Shown here: in pieces, positions 40,135 to 50,700 of the stretch
Layout: the number at the start of each line of letters is the position of its first letter
Numbering within the stretch: the first letter of the stretch is position 1
Source of the DNA: Flavobacteriaceae bacterium
GTDB lineage: Bacteria > Bacteroidota > Bacteroidia > Flavobacteriales > Flavobacteriaceae
Assembly: GCA_021151665.1 (NCBI GenBank)
Contig: JAGKWW010000024.1
Coordinates: 1 to 55,735, forward strand
DNA: 55,735 bases
Direction: 5' to 3'
Made by a program: the position numbers and the translations under genes
Notes under the pieces: model-generated
Database searches by the model: none
Seen by the model: only the letters and a program-made list of their open reading frames with translations
What the model was told of the DNA's origin: nothing

Positions 40135-40822
40135 TGATGAGCTTCCGGGGCTTACCTATCTTAAAATGATATGCGAGCAGATGCCCGAACTCGAGGTTGT
40201 AAAGGCTTATAACAGCCCTGAGCAGCTTTTGCGCGAACAGGATCCGGAAGATTATGACCTTCTGATATCCGACATTGAAATGCCCGGCCTTAACGGCCTG
40301 CAGGTAGCCGATGCGCTGAAAGGCAAGCCTGTGATTTTTACTACCGCGTATAAAAACTTCGCGGTAGATGCTTTTGACCGTGATGCTGTAGATTATGTTG
40401 TAAAGCCGGTAAAGCCCGAACGCCTGATGCAGGCCGTGCAAAAAGCAATGGCCCGTATCGAAAAGCAGGAAAGCGAGCCCCAGCAGATACAGCTCAACAC
40501 TAACAAAGGAAAGGCACTGATTGAGGTATCTAAGATCTTTGCTATACTCACCTCAGATATAGACAGCCGGGACAAATTCATTATACTTGACGACAGTAGC
40601 GAGATCATGGCCAAGAATGCTTCGTTCCAGAAGTTGCTGACACTTTTGCCCGGAAAATATTTCTGCCAGATAAACAAGCAAACCGTGCTTAACACCAGGC
40701 ATGTACGCTATTACCTTCACGATGAGATAATCGCCGATATCACTGCGCCCGATGGCAAGCCTTATACCTTTTCTTTAAGTGAAATATACCGCAGCCATTT
40801 TATGGAGCGTGTAAAACGCTGA
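40103..40822 (+). CDS. LytTR-family response regulator
   Basis: A 239-residue regulator: receiver domain with acidic LLLDDE at the N-terminus, phospho-acceptor Asp in LLISDIEMPGLNG and Lys in VVKPVKPER, followed by a LytTR DNA-binding domain (KALIEVSKIFAIL and CQINKQTVLNTRHVRYYL). The start is taken as TTG at 40103 (MNTKIRCLLLDDE). A TTG at 40079 gives eight more residues. Both overlap the kinase gene, so translation is coupled. Confidence 0.87.
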   Translation: MNTKIRCLLLDDELPGLTYLKMICEQMPELEVVKAYNSPEQLLREQDPEDYDLLISDIEMPGLNGLQVADALKGKPVIFTTAYKNFAVDAFDRDAVDYVVKPVKPERLMQAVQKAMARIEKQESEPQQIQLNTNKGKALIEVSKIFAILTSDIDSRDKFIILDDSSEIMAKNASFQKLLTLLPGKYFCQINKQTVLNTRHVRYYLHDEIIADITAPDGKPYTFSLSEIYRSHFMERVKR

Positions 40823-40934
40823 CTTTCGTTACATATTTTTTGCGATTTGGCGCAAAAACCTGTAAGAAGAACACTTTGTAAGATATTTACTGTCAAAAAT
40901 ATCTCTAATATTGCGCCTCATTACCAGCCCTGCC

Positions 40935-43044
40935 ATGAAAAAGTTTAGGAACAGCATTTTTTATGTTACCGTTATAGCCGCATTTTCGCTATTGATTTAT
41001 ATCACCCTGAAAAATGGTGAGGTACTTCAGGCGGGCCGTACACTTAAGGCTTCGGCATTGGGCAAGGGGCAATGGCAGGATTTTCTGGATGCACTTCAGC
41101 ACAATCTTAGCGATCCGCTGGCGCTGCTGTTAGCGCAAATCATTACTATTATTTTTGTAGCGAGGCTGTTCGGATGGGTGTGCCGCAAAATAGGGCAGCC
41201 CTCTGTAATAGGCGAAATGTTGGCGGGCATCTTTTTAGGGCCCTCGCTGGTAGGGCATTACTTCCCTGAAGTTTCAGGCATTCTATTTCCGGCGGCGTCA
41301 CTCCCTAACCTTAAGTATTTCAGCCAGATGGGGCTTATCCTCTTCATGTTTGTGGTAGGGATGGAGCTCGACCTGAGTGTTTTGAAAAATAAGGCTAAAG
41401 ATGCTGTCATCATCAGCCATGCAAGTATCATCATTCCTTTTACTATGGGGCTTGCGCTGGCCTATTTCATTTATGAGCAATTTGCACCTTCCAATGTGGC
41501 GTTCAGTTCTTTCGGGCTCTTTATGGGTATTGCGATGAGTATAACAGCATTCCCTGTATTGGCGCGCATTGTACAGGAACGCGGACTCCACCGTACACGC
41601 ATCGGTGCTATGGTAATTACCTGCGCTGCCGCAGACGATATTACCGCGTGGTGCATACTGGCCGCCGTTATCGCCATTGTAAAAGCCGGTAGTTTTGTGA
41701 GCGCGCTTTACATTATTGGCCTTTCGGTGATATATGTTTTCCTGATGCTTTGGGTCGTAAAGCCTTTCCTGAAACGCATCGGCGAGCTTTACAGCCAGAA
41801 GGACAACATCAGTAAACCGGTGGTGGCCATATTTTTCCTCGTCCTTCTAATATCATCGTATTGTACCGAGATCATCGGCATACATGCGCTGTTTGGTGCG
41901 TTCATGGCCGGAGCCATCATGCCCGAAAGTATGCGCTTCAGGGCCATATTCATAGAGAAGGTAGAAGACGTATCGCAGGTTATCCTGTTGCCGCTCTTCT
42001 TCGTGTTTACCGGTCTTAAGACGCAAATAGGATTGCTCAACGACCCTTATATGTGGAAGGTTTGCGGGCTTATCATTCTGGTTGCCGTGGCAGGTAAATT
42101 TGTTGGTAGCGCGCTCACTGCGAAATTCGTAGGCCAAAACTGGCGCGACAGCCTTACCATTGGCGCCCTGATGAATACGCGCGGGCTGATGGAACTGATT
42201 GTCCTGAATATCGGGCTCGACCTTGGCGTGCTTTCGCCGGAAATATTTTCTATGATGGTGATCATGGCGCTGGCTACCACATTTATGACCGGGCCGTTAT
42301 TGGACCTTATCGGGCTGATATACAACCGCAGAAAGGACTATATCCCGGCAGAGATACGCCAGGAAAGCCGCTTTAAGGTACTCGTGTCATTCGATAGGCC
42401 TGAAGGTGGGCGTACGCTCCTGCGCCTTGCCAACAGTTTTGTGCGCCGGATGAGTGGCAACGCTATGGTAACGGCCATGCATATATCGCCCAGCGCCGAG
42501 ATACATACATTTAACCTGGAGGAATACGAAAAAGAAAGCTTTAAGCCGGTGCTGGCGGAAGCTGAAAGCCTCAACCAAAAAGTCACTACACTTTTTAAGG
42601 CAACTACCGATATGGATTCTGTTTGAAAATTCCCCGTTTGATGAACGTACGCAACACATTTTATCGAAAACCGGTGCACCTGTTGGAGTATTAGTAGATA
42701 AAGAATTTAAGACTACGGACCGTGTGTTTGTTACGATATTTGACCCATCAGATGCGTTCCTGATAGAATTTGCGCAAAAGCTGATAAGCAACGCGGGTTC
42801 GCAGGTAACGATTCTGGATGCGGATGGCTCGGTAAAAAGCAACCCGCAGATTAAGGAAACGATACGCAGCATTGAGCATAATGTACCGAACCACATCCAC
42901 CTGAGCAGCCAGAAAAAGATCGAAAAAGAGTTTCTCGATCAGCAGGACCTGATGATCATCAGCGTAGACAGCTGGAAAAAGCTTATTGAATCGCGCAGCA
43001 CGTGGCTTAACCATACACCTTCGCTGCTTATCCTGAAACCGTAA
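40935..43044 (+). pseudogene. Cation/proton antiporter (CPA2, KefB-like), split by deletion and frameshift
   Basis: The first frame (40935-42626, 563 codons) encodes a Na+/H+ exchanger domain of about 12-13 helices (GEMLAGIFLGPSLVGHYF near residues 93-110) and the start of a C-terminal stress-protein-like domain, ending TTDMDSV then TGA. The next frame continues without its own good start: CTG TTT GAA AAT TCC (from 42619) gives LFENSPFDERTQ, then VFVTIFDPSDAFLIEFAQKL to a stop at 43042-43044. In homologues, as I recall, about 50 residues separate these parts. A deletion of length not divisible by 3 therefore joined them. The transport domain is intact, so activity may persist. Confidence 0.8.
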
Positions 43045-43047
43045 ACC

Positions 43048-43434
43048 ATGAAACATAGTGTAAAGACCGTACTGCTGGCAATCTTGCTGCAGTGGGCAGG
43101 GAATGCTTTTGCCCAGGAACAGCCAGTGCCGGCACCATCTGCAGAAAAGAAATTCGAAGCCGGGTTTGACGGAATGCTGGCGATAAGCGCCGGTGAGAAA
43201 ACTTGGGCCATAAATGTAGGCGGGCCAAGCCTTAAATATAAGTTTACACCAATTTTTAAAGTAGGTGTCGGTGCCTTTCCTTCGCTATTTATGCGCGACA
43301 GGCAGGCCATACCAAGGCTTGCAGTTTCGCCTATAGTAGAATATAGGCGTTGGATGTTCATTACACCCTACTACGGCTATGACAGCAAAGGCAAACAAAT
43401 ATGGACGTTCGGGCTTGGCTATAAATTTATCTGA
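43048..43434 (+). CDS. Secreted protein of unknown function, beta-rich
   Basis: A 128-residue protein with a signal peptide (MKHSVKTVLLAILLQWAGNA). The mature part has alternating Tyr/Trp/Gly strands (TWAINVGGPSLKYKFTPIFK and WMFITPYYGYDSKG) and ends in Phe-Ile (FGLGYKFI), as outer-membrane beta-barrel proteins often do. I recognise no named family. It follows the antiporter tail after 3 bases, so both were one transcript before the antiporter broke. Confidence 0.78.
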   Translation: MKHSVKTVLLAILLQWAGNAFAQEQPVPAPSAEKKFEAGFDGMLAISAGEKTWAINVGGPSLKYKFTPIFKVGVGAFPSLFMRDRQAIPRLAVSPIVEYRRWMFITPYYGYDSKGKQIWTFGLGYKFI

Positions 43435-43487
43435 GGCGACTGCTGCAATATTTCGTAACTTAGGGCATCTAATCACATACACCAATT

Positions 43488-44534
43488 ATGATACAAGTAA
43501 AAGCGTTCGCGGCCTATGATGCCAAAAATCCCCTGAAGCCTTTTGAATTTGAAAGGAAAGAGCTTGGAGCCGACCAGATACAGATCGATATCCTATACAG
43601 CGGCGTGTGCCACAGCGACATCCATACCGCCCGAGGCGAATGGGGCCCTGCCATTTATCCCCTCGTACCGGGCCACGAAATTGTGGGGAGGGTAGTAGCG
43701 GTGGGCGATAATGTTTCTGACTTTAAAGTAGGCGAGCTTGCGGGCGTGGGCTGTTTCGTAGATTCCTGCCGCCATTGCCCGAGCTGCCTCGAAGGTGAGG
43801 AGCAATACTGCGATGAAGGGATGACGGGTACTTACAACAGCTACGAGCGTGGTACTACAACGCCTACTTATGGCGGATATTCTACCACTATCAGCGTAGA
43901 CCAGAAATATGCCCTTCACATATCTGATAAATTGCCATTACAGGGAGTTGCTCCGCTGCTTTGCGCGGGTATAACAACCTATTCGCCGCTGCGCCACCTC
44001 AATGTTGGTAAAGGGCATAAGGTTGCTGTGCTGGGCCTTGGCGGCCTCGGACACATGGCGGTAAAATTCGCCGCTTCTTTCGGTGCTGAGGTTACCATGC
44101 TGAGTAGCTCGCCTTCTAAAGAAGCGGATGCCAAAAAGCTTGGTGCACATAAATTTGCACTCACGTCTGATAACGACGTAATGGCTTCTCTGGTAAATTC
44201 GTTCGATTTTATACTGAATACCGTATCGGGCAATCATGACTACAATGATTACCTTGGATTATTGAAAAAGAATGGCACGATGATCGTGGTTGGCATCCCG
44301 CCGGTGCCTTCAAAGGTTCCGGCCTTCAACCTTATAGGAAAACGACGCAGCATCATGGGAAGCCTTATCGGGGGAATCAAGGAAACACAGGAAATGCTGG
44401 ATTACTGCGCCGAACACAATATTACATCTGATGTTGAGGTGATCGATATGCAGTACATCAATAAAGCCTATGAGCGTATGATTAAAAGCGATGTGAAATA
44501 CCGCTTTGTCATTGATATGGCGTCACTGAAATAA
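43488..44534 (+). CDS. Zinc-dependent alcohol dehydrogenase (YahK/CAD type)
   Basis: A 348-residue medium-chain dehydrogenase. Catalytic zinc ligands are in GVCHSDIH (residues 38-45) and PGHEIVG near 63-69. The structural zinc Cys cluster is CRHCPSCLEGEEQYC near 94-108. The NADP-binding GLGGLGHMAVK is near 183-193. It resembles YahK-type aldehyde reductases that use NADPH. No pathway partner is adjacent. A hairpin terminator follows. Confidence 0.93.
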   Translation: MIQVKAFAAYDAKNPLKPFEFERKELGADQIQIDILYSGVCHSDIHTARGEWGPAIYPLVPGHEIVGRVVAVGDNVSDFKVGELAGVGCFVDSCRHCPSCLEGEEQYCDEGMTGTYNSYERGTTTPTYGGYSTTISVDQKYALHISDKLPLQGVAPLLCAGITTYSPLRHLNVGKGHKVAVLGLGGLGHMAVKFAASFGAEVTMLSSSPSKEADAKKLGAHKFALTSDNDVMASLVNSFDFILNTVSGNHDYNDYLGLLKKNGTMIVVGIPPVPSKVPAFNLIGKRRSIMGSLIGGIKETQEMLDYCAEHNITSDVEVIDMQYINKAYERMIKSDVKYRFVIDMASLK

Positions 44535-44546
44535 TAAGATAAAAGT

Positions 44547-44592
44547 AAACCCATTTCGGTGTATTTAAAGAGTACGATACCGAAATGGGTTT
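44547..44592. terminator. Terminator between alcohol dehydrogenase and GNAT genes
   Basis: AAACCCATTTCGGT and ACCGAAATGGGTTT form a 14-base perfect stem with an 18-base loop. The flanks are AT-rich on both sides. The convergent arrangement suggests it serves both genes. Confidence 0.75.
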
Positions 44593-44606
44593 CTTATTTG
44601 CAAGAA

Positions 44607-44885
44607 TTACTTAGCCAGTACATCCTTTATTTCGTCCATCCGGTCAAACATCTTTTTCGCAAATGGGCATAACGGGATAATGTGCTTATTGTTCTGGCGG
44701 GCATATTCTACTGCACGGTTCAGCAGCTTCATTCCAACACCTTTAAACTCAGGGTTTCCTTCGGTATGCTCGATGATAAATTTATCTTCGCCGGCCCATA
44801 CGTAGGTCATTAGCCCTGCCTGCACTTCGTTTTCTACTGCCTTAAAATGGCCTTTTTTGCCATCGTCAAATTGTTGTATTTCCAT
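44607..44885 (-). CDS. Small GNAT-like N-acetyltransferase (YjdJ type)
   Basis: A 92-residue single-domain protein. HTEGNPEFKGVGMKLLNRAV (residues 40-59) is the CoA-binding core of the small Gcn5-related family, and PLCPFAKKMFDR near 71-82 is its C-terminal hallmark. Substrate unknown. It starts 5 bases after the pirin stop, so it is co-transcribed with pirin. Confidence 0.9.
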   Translation of the reverse strand: MEIQQFDDGKKGHFKAVENEVQAGLMTYVWAGEDKFIIEHTEGNPEFKGVGMKLLNRAVEYARQNNKHIIPLCPFAKKMFDRMDEIKDVLAK

Positions 44886-44890
44886 GGTGT

Positions 44891-45787
44891 TTATTTTTTG
44901 AAATTGAAATTAGTATGTTGTTCCGGCAACGGTACAAAACCGGTTTCGCCAGGCACTTTCGGAAATTCCTGTTTTAGCCAGCGCTCTTTGGCTTCCTCGA
45001 TCTTCTCGGGAGAGCTTGCCACAAAGTTCCAGTAGATGTGACGTGGTTCGGCAAAGGGCTCGCCGCCAAAAATATAGACGGTTGTGTTTTCAGCCATCGT
45101 AAATTCGCAAAGCGAAGCTTCCTTCGCGACAAGCAATTGCTTTGGCCCATAAGAGTGCCCATCGTTTTCAATACTTCCTTCCAGAATATAAAGTGCGCTT
45201 TCGCCGAAAAGGCCTTTGCCGATGTTTACGCTTTGCTGTGCTGCATTCTTAAGTTCGATAAAATAAAGCGGGCTGTATACCGGCACGGGCGACTTATGTC
45301 CCAACGCTTCCCCGGCTATCAGCTTAAAGTTTACACCATTCTCAGTCCAGGCCGGTATTTCATCTGCATCGAAGTGTGCAAAAGACGGCTCTATTTCTTC
45401 GAGATGTTTGGGCAATGCCACCCATATCTGGAGGCCGTGCAAAAACTTATCGGTATGGCGCAAGTGCTCGGGCGTGCGCTCGCTGTGTACAATGCCTTTG
45501 CCCGATGTCATCCAGTTGACCTGTCCGGGCGTGATCTCTACGGCGCTGCCCAGGCTGTCGCGGTGCATCACGGCGCCTTCAAACAAATAGGTAAGTGTCG
45601 AGAGGCCGATGTGCGGGTGCGGCCCTACGTCGAGATTCTCGTGATCGCTAAAGGCGGCAGGCCCCATGTGGTCTATAAAGGCGAAAGGCCCCACCATGCG
45701 CTTTTCACGGAACGGAAGCAGCCTTCCTACGAGAAAATTGCCTATATCGCTGGGGCGTTCTTCAATTATCAGGTTGATATTAGACAT
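44891..45787 (-). CDS. Pirin-family protein (bicupin)
   Basis: A 298-residue pirin of the long form. VGPHPHIGLSTLTYLFEGAV near residues 54-73 holds the His pair of the metal site, HSERTPEHLRH near 101-111 the later His, and RLLPFREKRMVGPFAFIDHM near 22-41 the family N-terminus. No signal peptide is seen, unlike pirin gene 1. The promoter shares a Crp/Fnr-type box with that gene, which suggests common control. The small GNAT gene follows in the same operon. Confidence 0.93.
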   Translation of the reverse strand: MSNINLIIEERPSDIGNFLVGRLLPFREKRMVGPFAFIDHMGPAAFSDHENLDVGPHPHIGLSTLTYLFEGAVMHRDSLGSAVEITPGQVNWMTSGKGIVHSERTPEHLRHTDKFLHGLQIWVALPKHLEEIEPSFAHFDADEIPAWTENGVNFKLIAGEALGHKSPVPVYSPLYFIELKNAAQQSVNIGKGLFGESALYILEGSIENDGHSYGPKQLLVAKEASLCEFTMAENTTVYIFGGEPFAEPRHIYWNFVASSPEKIEEAKERWLKQEFPKVPGETGFVPLPEQHTNFNFKK

Positions 45788-45832
45788 AGTTTGTGTTATT
45801 TAGTTGCTGAAAGGTAAGTAATTTCTTTGATG

Positions 45833-45876
45833 TAAAAGTAATGCCGGTGGTGGTGCCCTGCATTGAACCAGGACAA
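45833..45876 (-). promoter_or_regulatory. Promoter with Crp/Fnr-type box upstream of pirin gene 2
   Basis: On the minus strand TTGTCCTGGTTCAA (45876-45863) precedes TACTTTTA (45840-45833, one mismatch from TAnnTTTG) by 36 bases start to start. The box and its flank match those of pirin gene 1 at 17 of 19 positions. Confidence 0.65.
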
Positions 45877-45974
45877 GAAAGCAGGTTAAGTTTAGGAGAT
45901 ATTTAATAACGGTTTGGCAAGATGTTATGCCTGCCTGTGTTAACTTTACAAAAGCTAATAAAAAACTGATAGAT

Positions 45975-46217
45975 ATGAAAAATGTAAATAAGATCCTTTT
46001 CGCAGCTGCACTGACGGGCCTGTTGGCGTTCGGCTCATGCAAGGGTAAAGAAGAAGGTGCCGATAATGACACCACCACTACAACCACTACCAATGATATG
46101 GACAGTGATGTAGACCAGTCGCCTATTGACACAATCGCTACCGAAACCGATACGGTTATTTCTACAGAAGGTGTAAATACACCAAACTCAAACCCGGTAG
46201 GCGAGCAGGAGCCATAA
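45975..46217 (+). CDS. Small predicted lipoprotein with Thr/Asp-rich body
   Basis: An 80-residue protein with signal MKNVNKILFAAALTGLLAFG and lipobox FGSC. The mature part is unstructured and acidic with a Thr run (DNDTTTTTTTND). No family recognised. The frame opens 16 codons earlier but the ATG at 45975 fits the signal peptide. TAACTTTA near 45943 is a weak -7 candidate. A strong terminator follows. Confidence 0.75.
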   Translation: MKNVNKILFAAALTGLLAFGSCKGKEEGADNDTTTTTTTNDMDSDVDQSPIDTIATETDTVISTEGVNTPNSNPVGEQEP

Positions 46218-46238
46218 AATTTTGCATCCGGCTATAAA

Positions 46239-46268
46239 AAAAGGGTTGCCTTAACGGGCAACCCTTTT
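46239..46268. terminator. Bidirectional terminator, small lipoprotein and RND operon
   Basis: AAAAGGGTTGCC and GGCAACCCTTTT form a 12-base stem with a 6-base loop. A-rich and T-rich flanks make it effective on both strands, ending the small lipoprotein gene and the RND operon. Confidence 0.88.
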
Positions 46269-46287
46269 CATTTATAAATCCTTTAGA

Positions 46288-47733
46288 TTATCTCCATCCG
46301 CCGCCGAGCGCACGGTAAATGTTTACCATAGCATTCATCTGCTGCATTTTGGTTTCGATAAGGTCAAATTTAGATTCAAGCGCATCACGCTGTGTCATCA
46401 GTACCTCCATATAGTCGGCACGGGCTGAACGGAACAGGTCGTTCGAGATGTCGATCGACTGGTTCAGCGCCTCTACCTGTTTAAATTTCAGGTCGTAAGC
46501 CTGTTGCGTATTACTGATCTTGGCAAGCTGGTTAGACACTTCGATGTAGGCGTTCAGTATGGTACGCTCATAATCGTATACTGCCTGTACCTGCCTCGCA
46601 TTAGCGCTCGCATAGGTAGCCTTGATGGCATTCCTGTTGATAAGCGGTGCAGCAAGGTCGCCGGCCAGTGAATAAATAAGCGACTCGGGCTTTACAAGGT
46701 ACGATGGGTTGAACGCCTTGTAGCCGATACCGCCGGAAATGCCCAGTGAAGGATAGAACTGCGCGCGTGCTACTTTTACATCAAGCTTGGCTGCTGCAAG
46801 GTCAAGTTCAGCCTGGCGGATATCGGGCCTGTTTGCCAGAAGCTGCGAAGGGATACCCGTATGGATGAACTGCGGTGTCAGGTCGGTAAAGGTTTGCGAG
46901 CTGCGCTCTACATGCTGAGGGAAGCGGCCCACAAGGAAATTGATCCTGTTCTCTGTTTCTGTAATCCTCTGCTGTATGCCATACTTCAGTCCTTGCGTGT
47001 TAAGTACCTGCGCCTGGAACCTGCGTACCGCAAGCTCTGTAGTGCGGGCGGACTCCTTTTGCAGCTTAACGATCTCGAGTACATTATTCTGTATCGCGAT
47101 GTTCTGGTTTACAATAGCAAGCTGGTTGTCCAGGGCAAGAAGCTCGTAGTAAGCATCCGCAATTTCGCCAATGATATTGGTCTGCATAAAGTTCCTTCCC
47201 TCAACAGAGGCAAGGTAGCGGTTCACGGCAGACTTTTTGGCATTACGCAGTTTTTTCCAGATATCCAGCTCCCAGTTGGCGTACAGGCCAAAATTGTAAT
47301 CCTGTAGCGGTTCCGGGTTTTCTTTACCTTCAACAATTTCTACGTTATGCTCAAGGGCACCGATATTGGTATAGCGGCCCACTTTATCGAAACCTGCACC
47401 ACCGCGAAGGCCTACGAAAGGAAGGTATTCCCCTTTGCGTGCGCGGATCTCGTTTTTGGAAATCGCTATCTCCTGAAGCGTGATGTTTAACTCCTGGTTA
47501 TTGGCTAGAGCCGAATCGATAAGGGTTATTAACTGCGGGTCTGTAAAATACTGCCTCCATTTCATAGAAGCAGTATTGGTTGTATCCTGAGTAGTGGCAT
47601 TGGCATAAGCCGCAGGCACATTTTTATTCTCGTCGCGTTTTACCACATCCGGCAGTTTACATCCGGTAAAGCTTACCGCGAAAAGGACCGAAACCGTAGT
47701 GATATAAACTATTTTCTTAAGCATCTTATTCAT
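46288..47733 (-). CDS. RND efflux outer-membrane lipoprotein (TolC/NodT family)
   Basis: A 481-residue outer-membrane channel with a lipobox (FTGC near residue 25) and two long-helix OEP repeats. Motifs include ANWELDIWKKLRNAKKSAVN near 152-171 and ANRPDIRQAELDLAAAKLDV near 306-325, as in NodT/OprM proteins. It works with the RND pump and adaptor upstream. The ATG at 47733 overlaps the pump stop by 8 bases; an ATG three codons later is also possible. Confidence 0.93.
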   Translation of the reverse strand: MNKMLKKIVYITTVSVLFAVSFTGCKLPDVVKRDENKNVPAAYANATTQDTTNTASMKWRQYFTDPQLITLIDSALANNQELNITLQEIAISKNEIRARKGEYLPFVGLRGGAGFDKVGRYTNIGALEHNVEIVEGKENPEPLQDYNFGLYANWELDIWKKLRNAKKSAVNRYLASVEGRNFMQTNIIGEIADAYYELLALDNQLAIVNQNIAIQNNVLEIVKLQKESARTTELAVRRFQAQVLNTQGLKYGIQQRITETENRINFLVGRFPQHVERSSQTFTDLTPQFIHTGIPSQLLANRPDIRQAELDLAAAKLDVKVARAQFYPSLGISGGIGYKAFNPSYLVKPESLIYSLAGDLAAPLINRNAIKATYASANARQVQAVYDYERTILNAYIEVSNQLAKISNTQQAYDLKFKQVEALNQSIDISNDLFRSARADYMEVLMTQRDALESKFDLIETKMQQMNAMVNIYRALGGGWR

Positions 47734-50700
47734 TGTCTTCGTTTTTAGGGAAATGGTCTACCTGATGAACCCACGATTCGGAAAGTGAGTGGTCTTCTTC
47801 ATACTTGATCAGTTTTTTGCCTGCAGCAAGCGAACCGAAGATGTAGTACAAGCCCGGCACGATGATAACACCGAACACGGTACCGAAAAGCATACCTCCA
47901 AGCGCTGCAGAACCCAGGGTCTTATTACCGATAGCGCCAGCACCGTGTGCTACAATGAGCGGGATAAGTCCGGCGATGAATGCAAACGACGTCATCAGGA
48001 TAGGGCGGAAGCGCACCTTGGCTCCCTCAATTGCCGCCTCAAATATCGTTGCGCCCTCATGGTGCTTCTGCACGGCAAATTCCACGATAAGTACCGCGTT
48101 CTTCCCGAGAAGGCCGACGAGCATGATAAGTCCGATCTGAGAATAAATGTTGTTCTCAAGACCCATCAGTTTCAGGATAAAGAAGGTTCCGAATACACCC
48201 ACAGGAAGCGAGAATACTACGGCAAGCGGAATGATGAAGCTTTCGTACTGCGCGGCAAGTACAAGGTAAACGAACGCCAGTACGATACCGAAGATATAAA
48301 TGGACTCATTACCACGGTTCGATTCGTCATACGAAAGGCCTTCCCATGCAATGTCATATCCTTTTGGCATCTCTTTGGCCACTTCGCGCACCGCCTGGAT
48401 GGCTTCTGCAGTGGTGTATCCTTTTGCGGGAAGCCCCTGGATGGCGGCAGAGTTGTACATGTTATAACGCGTGATCTCGTTTGGACCCTGCGTCTTAACC
48501 AGCTTCATAAATGCTGAGTACGGCACCATTTCGCCCCTGTCATTCTTCACAAACAGGTTAAGGATATCCGATGGCAGCCTCCTGTATTTAGGGTCAGATT
48601 GTACATATACCTTAAAGAACCTGTTGAATTTGATAAAGCCCTGCTCGTACGTACTACCAATGAGGATGTTGAGGTTTTCCATGGCATCGCCAATAGAAAC
48701 GCCTTTTTGCATCGCAAGGTTGTTATCGATCTCGAGTTCGTACTGCGGATAGTTGGCCGCGAAGAAACTGAACAATCCGGTAAGCTCTTTGCGCTTGCCC
48801 AGCCTGTCCATGAAATCTTTGTTCACTTTATCAAAGTCGCGGTAATCTGTTGTAGTGTTCTTATCAAGAAGACGAAGCGAGAAACCACCTGATGAACCGA
48901 AGCCCGGAATGGCCGGCGGCTCAAAGTATTCGATTTTTGCACCGAGGTCTCTTGATTTTTCTTCCAATTCTTCCATGATCTCGTGAACGTTCTTGTCACG
49001 GTCAGACCATGGTTTAAGGTTGATAAGACACGTACCGGCGTTAGATCCGCGGCCTTCGGTCATGATCTCATAACCCGCAAGCGACGATACCGATTCTACA
49101 CCTTCCACTTTTTCGCATATCTTCTGAAGCCTTTGTGACACCTGGTTGGTTGTTTCAAGCGTAGAGCCCGGAGGCGTCTGGATGATCGCATAAATTGTTC
49201 CCTGGTCTTCACTCGGGATAAAGCCTGAAGGAAGCACAGTGTTCACATAATAGGTACCGGCGCAGAATAAGGCAAGTACTGTCCATGTTACCACGCGCCT
49301 GTTGGCAATGCGGCGAAGGAGGCCTTCATATTTGCCGGTCATCTTGTCAAATCCGCGGTTAAAGCTGTCGAGGCCTTTGGTAAGAAGATTTTTCTTCTTC
49401 GGATGGCCATGATGGTTTTTAAGCAGCATCGCACAAAGTACCGGCGTAAGGGTTAGCGCCACAATAGCCGAGATTACGATAGAGGCCGCCATAGTAATAG
49501 AGAACTGGCGATAGAAAGTACCTACCGGCCCTGAAAGGAACGAGATAGGTAGGAACACCGAAACCATTACCGCGGTAATAGCGATGATCGCACCCGAAAT
49601 TTCGCTCAACACCATTTTCACAGCCATATAAGGCGAAATGTTGGGGTGTTCTTCAAACTTGGCGTGTACCGCTTCAACCACAACGATGGCGTCATCCACC
49701 ACAATACCGATGGCGAGTACAAGCGCGAAGAGTGTTACAAGGTTGATTGATAACCCGAAGAATTGTATTACGAAGAAGGCACCGATAAGCGATACCGGAA
49801 CGGCGATAATAGGAATAAGCGTAGAACGCCAGTCACCAAGGAAAATGAATACCACAAGCGCCACAAGGATGAACGCATCACGCAACGTATGCACCACCTG
49901 TTCTATCGATGCATCAAGGAACTGCGATACGTCATAACTGATCTTGTAGTCAAGCCCGGGAGGGAAGCTTTCTTTCATTTCCTCAAGCTTGGCTTTTACT
50001 GCCTTGATAACGTCGCTCGCATTACTACCGTAGTTCTGTTTTAGTACGATTGATGCCGAGGGATGTCCGTCGAGGTTGGAGTAGATATCGAAGAATTCAG
50101 AACCAAGCTCGGCGCGGCCGATGTCTTTTAGTTTAATGGCTTCACCTTCAGAGTTGGCCCTGATGATCACATTCTCATATTCCGAAGGCTCGCTGTAACG
50201 GCCTTTATAGGTAAGCACATATTCGAGCGATTGCGCCGCAATACCCGAGCTTTGCCCGATACGGCCCGGACGCCCTACGATACTCTGGCTGCCAAGCGCT
50301 TTCATTACTTCATCAACCGATACGTTGTAAGCACGCATACGCTCCGGGTTCAGCCAGATACGCATTGCATACGTACGGCTACCCAATATCTGCGAACGGC
50401 CCACACCCTTGATACGGTTTATCTCAGGAAGCATCTTTACGCTGGCATAGTTGTACAGGAACTTCTCGTCCATGTTCTTGCCTTTGGCGTAAAGGTTCAC
50501 ATACATAAGCATACTCGGCTGTATCGGGGTAATTACCACCCCTTCACGCTGCACAAGTTCCGGTAGCAGCGGCATAACCTGGTCTACCCTTGTTTTTACA
50601 CGGATTACGGCCTGGTTGGGGTCGGTGCCCGGCTCAAAGATGATCCTGAGGGTTGCTTCACCCGCACTGGTAGCATCGGTAGCTATATAACGCATATCCT

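Noticed and set aside
40665..40913. TAATATTG at 40906 as antiporter promoter with TTTG at 40875
   Set aside because: One mismatch in the -7 element and a 27-base spacer, outside the usual 17-23 range.
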